Assembly: GCA_016712105.1 (NCBI GenBank)
Contig: JADJRU010000010.1
Location: 1-52,219 of the forward strand
Reading direction: 5' to 3'
DNA: 52,219 bases
Source of the DNA: Ahniella sp.
GTDB lineage: Bacteria > Pseudomonadota > Gammaproteobacteria > Xanthomonadales > Ahniellaceae
The notes under the pieces are model-generated. The model did no database searches, had not been told where the DNA came from, and saw nothing but the letters and a program-made list of their open reading frames with translations. Below are positions 20,216-31,282 of the stretch, piece after piece (positions within the stretch are counted from its first letter, which is position 1; each line of letters opens with the position of its first letter). Both the position numbers and the translations under genes were made by a program.

Positions 20216-21172
20216 TGATCCACGACAGCATCCTGGGCACGATCGGCAAGACGCCCGTCGTGCGCATCAACACCGGCGCCGGAAGGCATCCACTTCTACG
20301 TCAAGATCGAAGCGTTCAACCCGATGTCATCGGTGAAGGACCGGCTCGCTGGGCTGTCGAAGATGCCGAAGCAAGGGTCTCTGCTGAAACCGGGCCAGAC
20401 TGTGGTCAGCTGCCATCCGGCAACACCGGCATCGCTGGCGCTGGTCTGCGCCGCCGAAGGGTTATCCGTTCGTGTCGTTCATGGTAGAAGCGTTCTCGAT
20501 CGAAAGGCGTCGCAAGCTGATGCGCGCCCTGGGCATGGTCCTGCTGACGCCTGGTCCGGAACGCGCCAGTGGCATGGTCAAGCGATGCCGAGAATTCGCC
20601 GCGAAACACGGGCGTTCCTGGCGCGGCAGTTCGACAATCCGGCGAATCCTGCCTATCACCGCAGCACGACCGCGGCCGAAATCCTGCAGGATTTTGCCGG
20701 CGCCGACCTGGACTACTTCGTGACCGGTTACGGCACCGGCGGCACTCACCGGCGAACCAGGTGCTCAAGGTAATGGCCCGTCCGGACACGAAGATCATCG
20801 TGACCGAGCCTGCGAGCTTGGCACTGTTAGCCGGCAAGGAATGGTCACCACCGCAAGATCCAGGGCTGGACGCCGGTGAACTTTGTGCCCTCGACTGCTG
20901 CCGGACCGTTCGGTCGTCGATATCAGTAATGCCGGTGACGGATGACGAAGCCCGAGACCATGCGTGCGCTCGCCACTCAGGAAGGCATCTTCTGCGGCCT
21001 GTCGGCAGGTGGCACGTTCGCCTGACCGTCAAACATGCCAGAGAACACGGCAAACCGAATTGATGTGTATCTGGTAATGCTGCCGGACACCGGCGAGCGT
21101 TACCTCAGCACATTCTATTTCGAGGGCGTAGACGAGCGCTCCGACAACGAAGTGGCTGGTAACCTGGGCTGA
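20216..21172 (+). CDS. cysK: Cysteine synthase A (O-acetylserine sulfhydrylase), frameshifted
   Basis: This PLP enzyme makes L-cysteine from O-acetylserine and sulfide. The start MIHDSILGTIGKTPVVRIN is followed, in shifted frames, by GIHFYVKIEAFNPMSSVKDR with the PLP-binding Lys. Next come an SGNTGIA segment, PFVSFMVEAFSIERRKLMRA, RQFDNPANPAYHRSTTAAEI, LDYFVTGYGTGGT (the phosphate-binding loop) and KVMARPDTKIIVTEPASLAL. The end reads EGIFCGLSAGGTF and YLVMLPDTGERYLSTFYFEG. The implied length is 319 residues, as usual. At least six indels occur. It stands alone between the peptidase and the glycosyltransferase gene. Confidence 0.88.
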
Positions 21173-21216
21173 ACTGCTTGCTACACTTCGGTTTTTACCA
21201 GAACCGGGCACCAAGC

Positions 21217-22904
21217 ATGGATTTGATGGCGGCATTCAGACAGGCGGCACTGGCAGTGTCGCGCCCGCCGCTCGATGCCGCCGAGTCCCCTTGCTGCCTT
21301 GGCATTCTGGACGGCGATCATCCTCAGGCCGCACCGCCGCGGCGGGGTGGCAGTGGCCCTGTCATTACAGGGCCGCGGTGATGGCTGCAGACCATTTCCA
21401 GGGCGGTAACTGGCGCCCTTGGATGCCACGATTCGCCAGAACCAGTTGATCCTGGAGAAACTGCGCGAACCCGGAAGAACCTGATCAGTTTGTCGCCTTG
21501 CACCGGGACTGGGGCAACACCTTCACGCCAGCCGGTGGATGTCTCCATCTTGGTACGACCGCCGCCAGACCCATCAGCGATTGCGCATCGCCTATCTGGA
21601 GTGTGGACGCCCACACGGCCTTACCGCTTCATACCGCTGCTGGCCGGGCGCTACGATACCCAAAGTTCGACGTGCTGTTCTGCACGGACGGCCCGATGCG
21701 CCGATCGCCTGGCCGAAGCACGTCGTCGCTGGCTTATCCGGCACCTCGGCAATCGGCGAGCCACCGTCGGCTCGGCAGTTCGCGCGCACCGCAGCGCAAC
21801 ATGAAATCGACATCGCCATTGACCTGTCGGGGCATGGCCACGGCAGCTTCTTGCGGGCGCTTGCCTACCAGCCCGCACCGGTGCAGATGACCTGGCTCGA
21901 CGTCGCGACCACCGGCGATCCCGGCAATCGGATATCGCATCGCCGACACGCCGTCACCGATCCGGATGATGGCTGCAGCACCGGAACGGGTCGTGCGCCT
22001 CCGTTCGCGCAGTGGTGTGCCACGGCGCCGAAAGCGGTGAAACTTCCGTGAGCGGACCCGGTCGGACACCCCGGTCATCGGCCTGATCAACGTCACCGTC
22101 AAGCTGTCACCGCGATTACTACGCATTGGCTGGCTACGGCGCTGTTTTCTGCTACAACTCGATCGGCGGCTGATGGTTGTCAGGCCTGAACGGCGAAGCC
22201 TCGCGGCGTATCTGCTCGCCCACTTGTTCCCGAATCCTTACACTCGCGCCTCGACCTGCGACCGCGTGGACCCGAAAGCTCAGTATCCACGCCCTGGTTG
22301 CCCAAGTGGACTTGGCGTCGACCCGACCGTGTTACGGAGGTGCGCGTCGACACTCCGATCACCTCGACGCCGGAATCCAGTCTGACGGTACCGGGCCGAT
22401 TGCCCACACACGACGAGCATCCTCGACACACTCGGTCTGTCGCGGTGGATCGCCAGGGACGATGCGGATTTGCTGGCCCATTGCCGCTGCGTTTGCTGCT
22501 TGGTCACGCCGCAATACAGGTAGCACGCACCACTGCTGCACGATCGGTGCGCCAGTCCACGTTGGCAGACGGCCCGGAGGTTCACCGCCGCGTCTCGGGC
22601 TCTGCAGCGAAGTCGGTCGAAGAACAGGCTCCGGCAGATCATCAGCAACCCGGTCGACGCTGCTGGTCAGGCAAGTCAACGATTCGGCATCCAGCAAACG
22701 CCGCAGCAGGTGATCTACGCATTGGAGGCGCTGACCTTGTTCCAGACACCGCCCAAGCTGCAAAGAACCCTCGCACTGGACCACAACCAATTGGGTGTGC
22801 AGTGGTTAAACGGCGGCCGCTTTGAAGCGCGCCGCCAGTTCGAAATAGCACTCGAAGTGCTGCCGGAACTGGAAGAGGCCAGGCACAACCTCACCTTGTG
22901 CTGA
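21217..22904 (+). CDS. Putative SPINDLY/OGT-like (GT41) glycosyltransferase with TPR-like end, heavily frameshifted
   Basis: The start MDLMAAFRQAALAVS is probable. Readable family segments are QRLRIAYLECG-like, HAVYRFIPLLAGR, KFDVLFCTDGP, ARTAAQHEIDIAIDLSGHGH and GSFLRALAYQPAPVQMTWLD, then a G-P-A-IDYRIAD-like stretch. LSGH and PAPVQ-WL are hallmarks of the catalytic half of O-linked N-acetylglucosamine transferase family proteins, which transfer a sugar from a nucleotide donor to protein Ser/Thr. The C-terminal end (HNQLGVQWLNGGRFEARRQF, ALEVLPELEEARHNLTL) looks like one or two TPR helices. The middle (22050-22700) is so broken that it could also be two genes. The call rests on about 130 well-preserved residues around 21780-21960. 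Confidence 0.6.
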
Positions 22905-22908
22905 AACA

Positions 22909-22940
22909 GCCCTTCTCCGCGCAAGCGAGGAAGGTGGCCA
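22909..22940. repeat. Left part of a REP-like element cut by the IS
   Basis: GCCCTTCTCCGCGCAAGCGA followed by GGAAGGTGGCCA corresponds to the inverted form of the REP hairpin seen intact at 24700-24752. It stops where the insertion sequence begins, in the GGCC part of the REP palindrome. Confidence 0.7.
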
Positions 22941-22943
22941 GAC

Positions 22944-24646
22944 TGTAGGAAAAGTCCGGTCATGATGGGAAAATTAGGCCATCAAAGTCGGAGTGCTTGA
23001 TGGCAAGGTTTCGCGATTTGGACATGGCTCCCAAGTTTGTTCCGGTGGACTTCATCGCACAGATGGTTCCCGGGACATTTGCCCATGCGATGTTTCACTT
23101 GGTGGACGAGTTGGATCTGTCGCCATTTGATGCCCGGTACAAGAATGACCTGACCGGAGCCCCTGCCCATTCGCCGGCCATGTTGCTGAGGGCAGTGCTT
23201 CTCGGCTATTCGCAAGGCTTGGTCAGTTCCCGATCGATCGAGTCGGCGTGTCTTCACAACGTACTGTTCATGGCGGTTACCGCCGATGCCAAGCCGCACT
23301 TCACGACGATCGCGAGTTTTGTCAGCCGGTCGTATGCCGAGATCAAGTTGGTGTTTGGCCAAGTGATGGCCATTCTTGATCGGGAAGGCTTGATTGCTAA
23401 AGACATGTTCGCGATCGATGGGGTGAAGTTGCCTTCGAATGCATCGAAGAGCAGATCTGGCAGCGTGTCGAGGCTGGCCCGTCGAGCGGAACGGATGGAA
23501 GCGCAAGTTGAGAAGATGCTGAATCGGCATCGAGAGAATGATGATCAGTCGAGCATTGAGGATGTGGAAGCCAAGGGGCGCGCTCGGATTGAGCGCATGG
23601 CCAAGGATGCGAAAGCGATTCGTGACTTCTTGGACGCCAATCCGAAGGACAGGAAGGGTAAGAAGGGCGGTGTTCGCCAGTCCAACCTCACCGACAACGA
23701 ATCTGGCTTGCTGAAGACAGACAAGGGTGTGATCCAAGGTTACTGCGGCATCGCCGTGGTCGATGCTGCGCATCAAGTGATCGTTGCGGCAGAAGCCTTC
23801 GGAACGGGCGCCGAGCAGGAATTGCTTGGCGAAGCGCTGAAGGCTTGCGAGGGTCTGCGTACGAAGGAAACACTGGTGACTGCTGACTCCGGGTTCCACT
23901 CGGCAGACAATTTGGCTGAAGTGGCAAATCAGGGTATCAATGCGTTGATTGCCGACCCAGACATGAGAAGACGGCAAGACGCACAACAAGGTATTGATTC
24001 CTCGATTGCCAAGCGCAGCCGGAACAAGGGCTTGTTTGAAGCCCGAGATTTTGTGATTGCCGAAGACGGAAGCCATGCCATCTGTCCTGCTGGCAAACAC
24101 ATGCACCGGAATGGCGAGATGTGCGGTGCAGGGGCATCGGTAGCGACGCGGTATCGCGCATCCACTGCGAGTTGCAACGAATGCCCGCTTCGCACGCAAT
24201 GTCTGAGACAGCCGCAAAAGCGGTACGCGCGCCAGATCGCGATCCTGCGTCCAAGCGGAGCGACGAATCACTTGGCGATCATGCGCGAGAAGATCGATAG
24301 TGAGGAAGGCCGCAAACAATACAGTCGCCGGATCGGCACAGTAGAACCGGTGTTTGCCAATATCCGACACAACAAGCGCATGGATCGCTTTACGTTGCGC
24401 GGGCGGAACAAGGTCGACGGACAGTGGAAGCTGTTCGCGCTGGTCCACAACATCGAGAAACTGGGCAAGTTCAGAAGTGCGGCGTAACAAGGAGGCCCGA
24501 AAAGGGACTTAAACGCCGGTCTGGGACGCCCAAACACGGCACCAAACGAGAAAACCGGCAGATCCGACACGAATCCCATTCCTGCCAGACGCAGCCACCG
24601 GCTCCGCCTGGACGCCGAGAATCGTCCAAAAACAAGTTTTTCTACA
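22944..24646 (+). mobile_element. IS1182-family insertion sequence, apparently complete
   Basis: The element is about 1.7 kb with one transposase gene. The ends read TGTAGGAAAAGT (left) and, inverted, TGTAGAAAAACT (right), matching in 10 of 12 bases. It sits inside a REP-like palindrome: REP sequence ends at its left border and resumes immediately after its right border (GAAGGGCAGATGAGGG). No obvious target duplication is visible. The reading frame is intact, in contrast to all genes to its left. Confidence 0.85.
23000..24487 (+). CDS. IS1182-family DDE transposase
   Basis: The protein is a complete 495-residue frame from ATG 23000. The N-terminal domain (DMAPKFVPVDFIAQMVPGTF, PAMLLRAVLLGYSQGLVSSR) is the DUF772-type DNA-binding part. 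The catalytic Asp lies in FAIDGVKLPSNASK, the second Asp in VTADSGFHSADNL, and the Glu in RRIGTVEPVFANIRHNKRMD. A Cys cluster (CPAGKHM, C-GAGASV, CNECPLRTQCLRQP) forms the zinc-ribbon-like insert typical of this family. A central Lys/Glu-rich helical linker (RMEAQVEKMLNRHRENDDQS) separates the halves. It is probably active, since the frame, catalytic triad and element ends are all preserved. Confidence 0.93.
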   Translation: MARFRDLDMAPKFVPVDFIAQMVPGTFAHAMFHLVDELDLSPFDARYKNDLTGAPAHSPAMLLRAVLLGYSQGLVSSRSIESACLHNVLFMAVTADAKPHFTTIASFVSRSYAEIKLVFGQVMAILDREGLIAKDMFAIDGVKLPSNASKSRSGSVSRLARRAERMEAQVEKMLNRHRENDDQSSIEDVEAKGRARIERMAKDAKAIRDFLDANPKDRKGKKGGVRQSNLTDNESGLLKTDKGVIQGYCGIAVVDAAHQVIVAAEAFGTGAEQELLGEALKACEGLRTKETLVTADSGFHSADNLAEVANQGINALIADPDMRRRQDAQQGIDSSIAKRSRNKGLFEARDFVIAEDGSHAICPAGKHMHRNGEMCGAGASVATRYRASTASCNECPLRTQCLRQPQKRYARQIAILRPSGATNHLAIMREKIDSEEGRKQYSRRIGTVEPVFANIRHNKRMDRFTLRGRNKVDGQWKLFALVHNIEKLGKFRSAA

Positions 24647-24647
24647 C

Positions 24648-24752
24648 CCTCGAAGGGCAGATGAGGGAAATCTGGCGACAACCCAATCTTCGCGCCAGGC
24701 GGCCCCTCATCCGGCCTTCGGCCACCTTCTCCCGCTTTGCGGGAGAAGGGGA
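24648..24752. repeat. REP-like pair (BIME), right part of the IS-interrupted copy
   Basis: GAAGGGCAGATGAGGGAAAT at the left and CCCTCATCCGGCCTTCGGCC plus ACCTTCTCCCGC-TTT-GCGGGAGAAGG at the right are two inverted REP units about 45 bases apart. The same sequences occur at 34.5 kb and 48.7-48.9 kb. Confidence 0.85.
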
Positions 24753-24764
24753 CTTGTCGGGCAA

Positions 24765-26492
24765 TTACTGACCGGGCCCTTTTGCCGAACCGGTTCCACG
24801 TCGCGGGTCATTCGCACCAAAAAACCGTGCGCCGGGCACCGGCGCCGCCCCCAATTCCGGCGCACCGATCAGGATCGCCGCGAGATGGTTCTCCGGCGGC
24901 GGGGTCGTGAATTCATGCCCCCATGACTCCAGCAGACGGCGCGTATCGGGGCTCAACGCAAAATCCTCCACCGCAGTGACTTCCGGCTGCCATTGCTGGT
25001 GGAACCTCGGGGCATCAACGGCCTCCTGAATGTCCATCCGGAAGTCGATCACGTTGATCCAAGGTATGCAGCACCGCGGTGATGATGCGGCTGCCGCCAG
25101 GAGTGCCCACAACCATCACCGGCTTGCCATCCCGACTGACGATCGTCGGTGACATCGAACTCAGCGGGCGTTTGCCGGGCGCAATCGCGTTCGCTTCGCC
25201 CTGCACCAGTCCGTACATGTTGGGTGTGCCCACGGCAGCGGTGAAGTCGTCCATTTCGTTGTTGAGCAGGATGCCTGTGCCGGCCGCAGTGACTTTCGCA
25301 CCGAACCAGTCGTTCCAAGGTGTACGTCACCGAGGCCACATTGCCTGCCGCGTCAGCGTCGAATAGTGCGTCGTGTTGCTTCCTTCGTGCGGCGCCTTCC
25401 CGGGCGACAGCGCGTCGGAGTCACCGGCGCGATCATCAGTGATCGCGGCACGGATCTTCGCCCGCGTGTTCGGGCGCCAACAATCGTGCGATCGGGTTGT
25501 CGACAAACGCCGGATCACCGAGATAGTGATTACGGTCGACATAAGCATGACGCATCGCTTCGATCATCCAATGAGTGCCCTGGGCCGAACCCCAGCCGGC
25601 TTCGGCCACTGGATAAGCCTCCAGCACCTGCAGCACTTCGCAGATCACCACACCTCCCGAGCTCGGCGGCGGCGCAGAGATGATGCGATAGCCGCGATAG
25701 TCACATTCCAGCGGCTCGCGTTCGATCGCACGGTAGGCCAACAAATCGGCTTCGGTGATGAGTCCGCCACCGGCCTGACTGGCAGCGCCGGGCTTTCGCG
25801 GTTTCGCCGCGATAGGCCGTCCACCGTCACGCGAGATCCGTTTGAGACTGGCCGCGAGGTCTTTCTGCCAAACGATCGCCGGCCTTCCGGGAGCGCCCCC
25901 CGTCTTCGCCCAGAAGATCACGACTCGCCGGATCGAGCCGAAGCTCCACCGCCGCATAGTCGATCATCGCAATGTCGCCCCGATCCAGCACGAAACCGCG
26001 GCGCGCCAGATCGATCGCTGGCTGGCCCAACCGCTTGCGCGGCAAGGTGCCATATCGTTCACGCGCCAGTTCCAGTCCGGCTACCGTGCCCGGTACTGCC
26101 ACCGCCTTGTGCCCGAGCGTGCTTTGACCGGGAATGACCTGGCCCTTGGCATCCAGGTACATGTTGGCCGTCGCAGCCGCCGGAGCCGTTTCGCGAAAAT
26201 CGATGAACGTCCGCGAACCGTCGGCCAACTGCAGCGTCATGAACCCGCCGCCGCCCAGATTGCCGGCCGCCGGATACACCACGGCCAGCGCATAGCCCAC
26301 CGCCACCGCGGCGTCGACCGCATTGCCGCCATTTTTCAGGACTTGTACGCCCACATCGGTCGCCAAATGTTGGGCCGTGACGACCATGCCCTCATTCGAC
26401 ACCACCGGCGGTGCCGAGGCGGCAAGCACGTTGCCGGCCAAACCCGCGAAAACGAGCCACAAGGGGCCGAAGACAAGCCTGGATGGACGCAT
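24765..26492 (-). CDS. ggt: Gamma-glutamyltransferase, periplasmic, three or more frameshifts
   Basis: GGT hydrolyses or transfers the gamma-glutamyl group of glutathione; the proenzyme cleaves itself at a Thr to form two subunits. The start MRPSRLVFGPLWLVFAGLAG (ATG 26490-26492) is a signal peptide ending around VLAASAPPV. The large subunit shows ATDVGVQVLKNGGNAVDAAV, NLGGGGFMTLQLADGSRTFI, DFRETAPAAATANMYLD and RYGTLPRKRLGQPAIDLARR. The autocleavage site reads EGSNTTHYSTL near 25380. The small subunit gives GILLNNEMDDFTAAVGTPNM, GKRPLSSMSPTIV and PGGSRIITAVLHT. The end is FFGANDPRRGTGSAKGPGQ. Length is about 575 residues. Frames change near 25830, 25400, 25290 and 25070. The substrate-binding Arg of FRETAP is present. 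Confidence 0.92.
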
Positions 26493-26644
26493 GGAAAGAA
26501 TCCGCAACAAATGAGGCGGCAAGCTTACGCCCTCCGGGCCGGGCTGCAATCAAACTGCCCAAATCGCCGGGTCGTGTCACGACCGGGCAATACGAGAGTG
26601 GTAATCTGGCGTTTCCACAAATCGATCATCCATTCAGGGATCCT

Positions 26645-29600
26645 ATGCACCCTATTCCCAAGGCAAGCGGATTGGCCGCTGCCATTGTTCTTCTCATGGC
26701 GGGCAGCGCGGCAGTTGCCGCCCCGTTCACTCCCGGCAATCTGGTCGTTGCGCGCGTTGGTAATGGCGCTGCCATTTTGTCGAACGCATCAACGGCCGTA
26801 TTCCTCGACGAGTACACGACTGCGGGCACGCTGGTTCAGTCCATTGCCTTGCCGACCGCAGCAAGCGGCGCCAACCGGGCGCTGACCATCGGCGGCACCG
26901 GGACGAGCGAGGGCATGGTCTCCCGGTCCGTTGACAATCGCTACGTCACCATGTCGGGTTATGATATCCCGCCTGGCACCGCCTCGGTCAACGGAACCCC
27001 CACAGCGACGGTCAACCGTGTCGTGGCTCGAATTGACAGCACCGGCTTGATCGATACGACCACGGGCTTCACAACTGCGTTCAATGCCAACAGCGTCCGG
27101 GCAGCCACCACGGTTGATGGCACGGACATTTGGGTCAGCGGTGTGGGCGCATCCAGTTTAGGCGGCGTCTGGCATCGGGTCTGTGGTTCGATCGCCGCTG
27201 GAACACAAATCAGCACCACGGTGACGAACACCCGCAACCTGGGCATCGCGGGCGGACAGCTCTACGTCACCTCGGGATCGGGCGCATTCCGCTTAGCCAC
27301 CGTAGGCACCCTAACACCGACCACAGCCGGTCAAACCATCACGAACCTCAGCGGTCTGCCGACCGGACCACTTCGCCTTACGCGCTTCGTCTTCCTGGAC
27401 CGAGATGCCGGTGTTGGCGGCAATGACACCCGTCTATTTCTCGGACGATGCAGCCGGTGGCGGCATTCGCAAGTATTCGTTTGATGGCTCGGTCTGGACC
27501 GACCGCGGTCTCGTCACGCCAATTGCCCGCGGCCTGACCGGTTCGGTCGTCGGCCCGAATGCCGCCATTCTGGCGCCACCACGGCGCAGCAACCGACGTC
27601 GCTGGTCTTGACCGGACACGGCCGCATTCAACGCGCCGATTACCGGCACGCAGACCACACGCAACCGCCGCCACGAACACCGCCTTCCGCTCCGTGGCGT
27701 TCACGCCGGAAGCTGGCGTCGTCGCCACACCCGAACTCTCGATCGCCGCCACGTCGGTGAACGAAGGGAACGTCGGCTGCCCCGGCGGCACCACATCGAT
27801 GACCTTCACGGTCGCCGCCAACCCGGCGCCGACCAGCCTACTCACGTTCAACTTCGGAACCACTGCGGGCACTGCCACCGCTGGCACGGACTGCACCCAA
27901 GTCGTCGGCGGCACCGGCACGATCGCGGCAAACGCGACGAGTGGCACGGCCACCGTGCTGGTCGCTTGCGACAACAAGATCGAAGCAACCGAAACGCTGA
28001 CAGCAACCCTCGCTGCGGGCGCCGGTTACACCATCGCGGTGGCCGGAACATCTGCCATCGGCACGATCACGAATGACGACGTCGCCAGCATCCGCATCAC
28101 CGACCTCACGCAGGCGGAAGGTAATGGCGGCGGCAACACGAACTTCGCGTTCAACGTGACACTGGAAAATGGTGTGGTCGCCGGCGCTGGCGGCGTGACC
28201 ATGTCGTACACGGTCGACCTTCAGCGGTCCGCCGGCAGCGACCGATGGCGTCGACTTCCTCAGCCCCACGCCAGAGCCCGGTACGTTCACGATCGCCGAG
28301 GACTCGAACAGCGGCTCGTTGACCGTCCAGGTGGTTGCCGACAGCGACATCGAACCGAACGAGAACTTCTCGGTGACCCTGAGCAATGCAAGCACTGGTT
28401 CGTTTGCCGACTCCGGTGCCGACGCAGTGATCACGAATGACGACGCGGTCACACCAAGCATCAGCATTGATAACGTGACGGTCACCGAAGGCAACTCGGG
28501 CGGCCCTGCAGTCAATGCCGTGTTTACGGTCAGTATTGCTCCCGCACCCGTCGGCACGGTCACGGTTGACGCGACCACTGCAGGCGACACCGCAACCAGC
28601 GGCACCGACTTCACGACCAACACGCAGACACTGTCGTTCGACGCGATCAACACCAGCCGGCAGTTCACGGTTGCGATCGGCAACGATTGTGATATCGAAT
28701 CCAACGAACAGTTCTTCGTGAACCTGTCGAATCTGACGGGTACGGCAACGATCGGCGACAACCAGGGCATCGGCACGATCACGAACAACGACTCGGACAT
28801 CACCGCCAGCATCGCTGCGCTGGTGCCGACCGCAAACGAAGGTGATGCCGGCACGAACAACCGTGTCTTCCGCGTGTCGCTGAGCCAGGCCATGCAGTGT
28901 GGCGATTTCAACTTCTCGGTGGCCAGCACCGGCGGCACCGCCACAGCTGGATCGGATTACGCCGCCCTGTCGACCGGCGCCCAGGTGTTGTCGGGCCCGG
29001 CGCTCAGTGCCGACTTCAATCTGGTCGTCAATGGCGACCTGATCACCGAAAGCGACGAAACCGTCGAACTGACCCTGACCGGTTCGGGCACGAACGTGAC
29101 GATCAACCCAGCGGTCGCCACGGCCACGCTGACCAATGACGACACCGCACCAGTACGCACCATCGCCGAGATTCAGGGTGACGCGTTTGCCAGCCCGTTC
29201 AACACGACGGTGGCAACGGTGCTCGACAAGGTCGTCACGGCCTTGCTGCCGAACGGCTTCTTCATCAACGACCGCACCACGGATGGTCTGCTCGACACGT
29301 CCGATGCCATGTTCGTGTTCACCAGCACGGCACCGACGGTAGCCATTGGCGACACGGTGAACGTGCGCGGTTCGATCCTGGAAGCAGCCGTGACCGTGCC
29401 CACGGGGCAGCCGAATTATTCGAACCTGACGAAGTTCACGAACGCGGGGCTGGTCGTCAATCCGATCGGCACCGGCGCTACCCTGCCGACTCCGTTCGCA
29501 CTGGATGACGCGATGCCATCGCCGTCCCCTGCCGCGTTGTTCTGTGTGGTGGCTGGCGGTACGTTCACCGGCGCCGACTTCAACACGACGAAAAACTTCG

Positions 29601-31132
29601 AGTGTTTGGAAGGGATGCGCGTCAGCACCAGTCTCGGAATGACCAACGGTCCGGTGCAAGTGTTCGCGTCGGACCCGCTCGCCGAACAGGTGATCACCAC
29701 CAGTGGTCGCCGTGCGCTGCGTGAAGCGGGCCTCACCGCCACACAAGCCCTGGAAGACATCGGTATCGTCAACCCGAGCCTGAATCCCGACGCGCCGGCA
29801 CTGCCTGCCCTTCGCTGGGACGGCAATCCGGAAGCCCTCGAGATCGACATGGATCGCCTCGGCCTGCCGTTCCAGAACCTGGTGCCCGGCACCACGTTCA
29901 GCGCCACCGGCATCCTCGGTTTTGAGTTCGGCGGATATGAACTGTTCCCGAGCGCGTTCAGCGTGATTTCGGCAGCGCCGGCACTTCCGGCGCCTGTGGC
30001 TGCGGCTGCCAGTGACCAGTTGACGATCGGCTCGCAGAACGCGTTCCGTTTCTATGACCGCTGCGACGACCCGACCCGTCTCAACGCCGACGAAGTCGTT
30101 GACCTCGTCCGCGTGGATACCAAACTCGACAAGCTTTCGCGCCAGATCCGTGAAGTGCTGCGTTCACCCGATGTCGTGGCATTCCAGGAGGTGGAACAGG
30201 CTAGCCCTGACGGCACGGTCTGCGCGAATGGCGAGCCAAACGTCAATGCACTCGCACTGCTCGCCGCCAAGATCCAGGCTGATGGCGGCCCGGTCTACGC
30301 TGCCTTCATGCCGACGCTCACGAACGATCCTGGGTTCATCAACAACGGCTTCCTGGTCAACACGGCACGCGTGACGGTGGTCAACGGGCCGAATCTGACC
30401 CAATGGCAGCCGAACGAAATGTGGACCTTCAATGGCGGCGTCGCGGACCAATTGCATGACCGCCCATCCCTGCTGCTGGAGGGCACCACCCAGTTCGGCG
30501 GCAACATTTTCTTCAGCGTCGTCAACAACCACCTGCGCTCATTGTCGGGCATCGACGACATTTCACCGTTGGCCGATCACGTCGACGCCCATCGTGTTCG
30601 CCAGAAGCGTCTGACTCAGGCTGCTTCGGTCGCGTGTATGGTGCAAGCCTCGCAGACCGTGTCGCCGGAGAATCCGTTGATGCTGGTCGGTGACTTCAAT
30701 GGCTTCCAGTTCTCCGACGGGTATGTCGACGTGGTCGGCATCATTCGCGGTGATGCCACCGCGAGCGATTCCCAGTACAACCTGGGCTTCAACGGCGTAC
30801 CGGCCTTGCCTGGCTGCTCGTTGACCGGCGGACAGATCGTCGCACCGGCACTGGCTGAAGCCGTGTTCGCCATCCCCGAAGACCAGCGATATTCGTTCTA
30901 CTTCCAGGGCGTACCGCAGGAACTCGACCACGCCCTGCTGACCCTGGGCGCGAGCGCGCGTTTCGAAGGCATCCAGTATGCCCGCGGCAATTCCGAGGCG
31001 CCGTCCTCACAGGAACTTGTGGCCGGCTCCGCACTGCGCAGCTCCGACCATGACGGTTTCGTGCTGTACCTCAACGCCGGCACCGATCCAACGAATAACG
31101 GTTTTGTGGTGTTCAAGGACGGTTTCGAGTAA
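26645..31132 (+). CDS. Secreted multidomain protein: beta-propeller-like region, four Calx-beta repeats, OB fold and endonuclease/exonuclease/phosphatase domain; frameshifted at 27.4-28.3 kb
   Basis: After a signal peptide (HPIPKASGLAAAIVLLMAGS, cleavage near AVAA-PF) comes a region of about 330 residues rich in short repeats (TAFNANSVRAATTVDGTDIW, NLGIAGGQLYVTSGSGAFRL) that looks like a beta-propeller. Four Calx-beta domains follow, each opening with a V-EGN/EGD-like turn and closing with ITNDD or LTNDD (ends near 28083, 28445, 28798 and 29142). Next is an OB-like unit (IAEIQGDAFASPF) of the kind found in extracellular nucleases, then an EEP catalytic domain: LTIGSQNAF, VVAFQEVEQ, VVNNHLRS, LMLVGDFNGFQFSDGY and SSDHDGF carry the expected metal and catalytic residues. 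It ends VFKDGFE. At least four indels break the frame between 27420 and 28240; from 28319 it is intact. About 1,490 residues in total. Probable extracellular or surface DNase/phosphodiesterase, inferred. Confidence 0.85.
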
Positions 31133-31159
31133 GTAGCTTACCGATCCGCAGATGAAGAG

Positions 31160-31186
31160 AGGCCCGCCTTCGCGCGGGCCTTTTTT
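31160..31186 (+). terminator. Rho-independent terminator between the two nuclease-like genes
   Basis: AGGCCCGC-CTTCGC-GCGGGCCT is followed by six T residues, 28 bases after the stop of the first nuclease-like gene, so the two genes are probably transcribed separately. Confidence 0.88.
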
Positions 31187-31282
31187 GTGCATCTCTGCCG
31201 CCAGAGTGCTGCAAAATCAGGCGCCACAAGGTTTTCACCGCTGGTAGTCTCAGTGCACCGCATTCGCTTACAGGAGAGCAGG

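Noticed and set aside
1..22900. Programmed frameshifting or a block of true pseudogenes
   Set aside because: Too many indels in too many unrelated conserved genes, without slippery sites; sequence error explains it better, though read data would be needed to exclude decay.
22982..24490. Minus-strand open frame of 502 codons over the transposase
   Set aside because: It is the exact shadow of the transposase gene and shows no family motif.
27838..29746. Two long minus-strand frames under the Calx-beta region
   Set aside because: The plus strand holds clear Calx-beta and EEP domains; the antisense translations are low in motif content and biased in composition.
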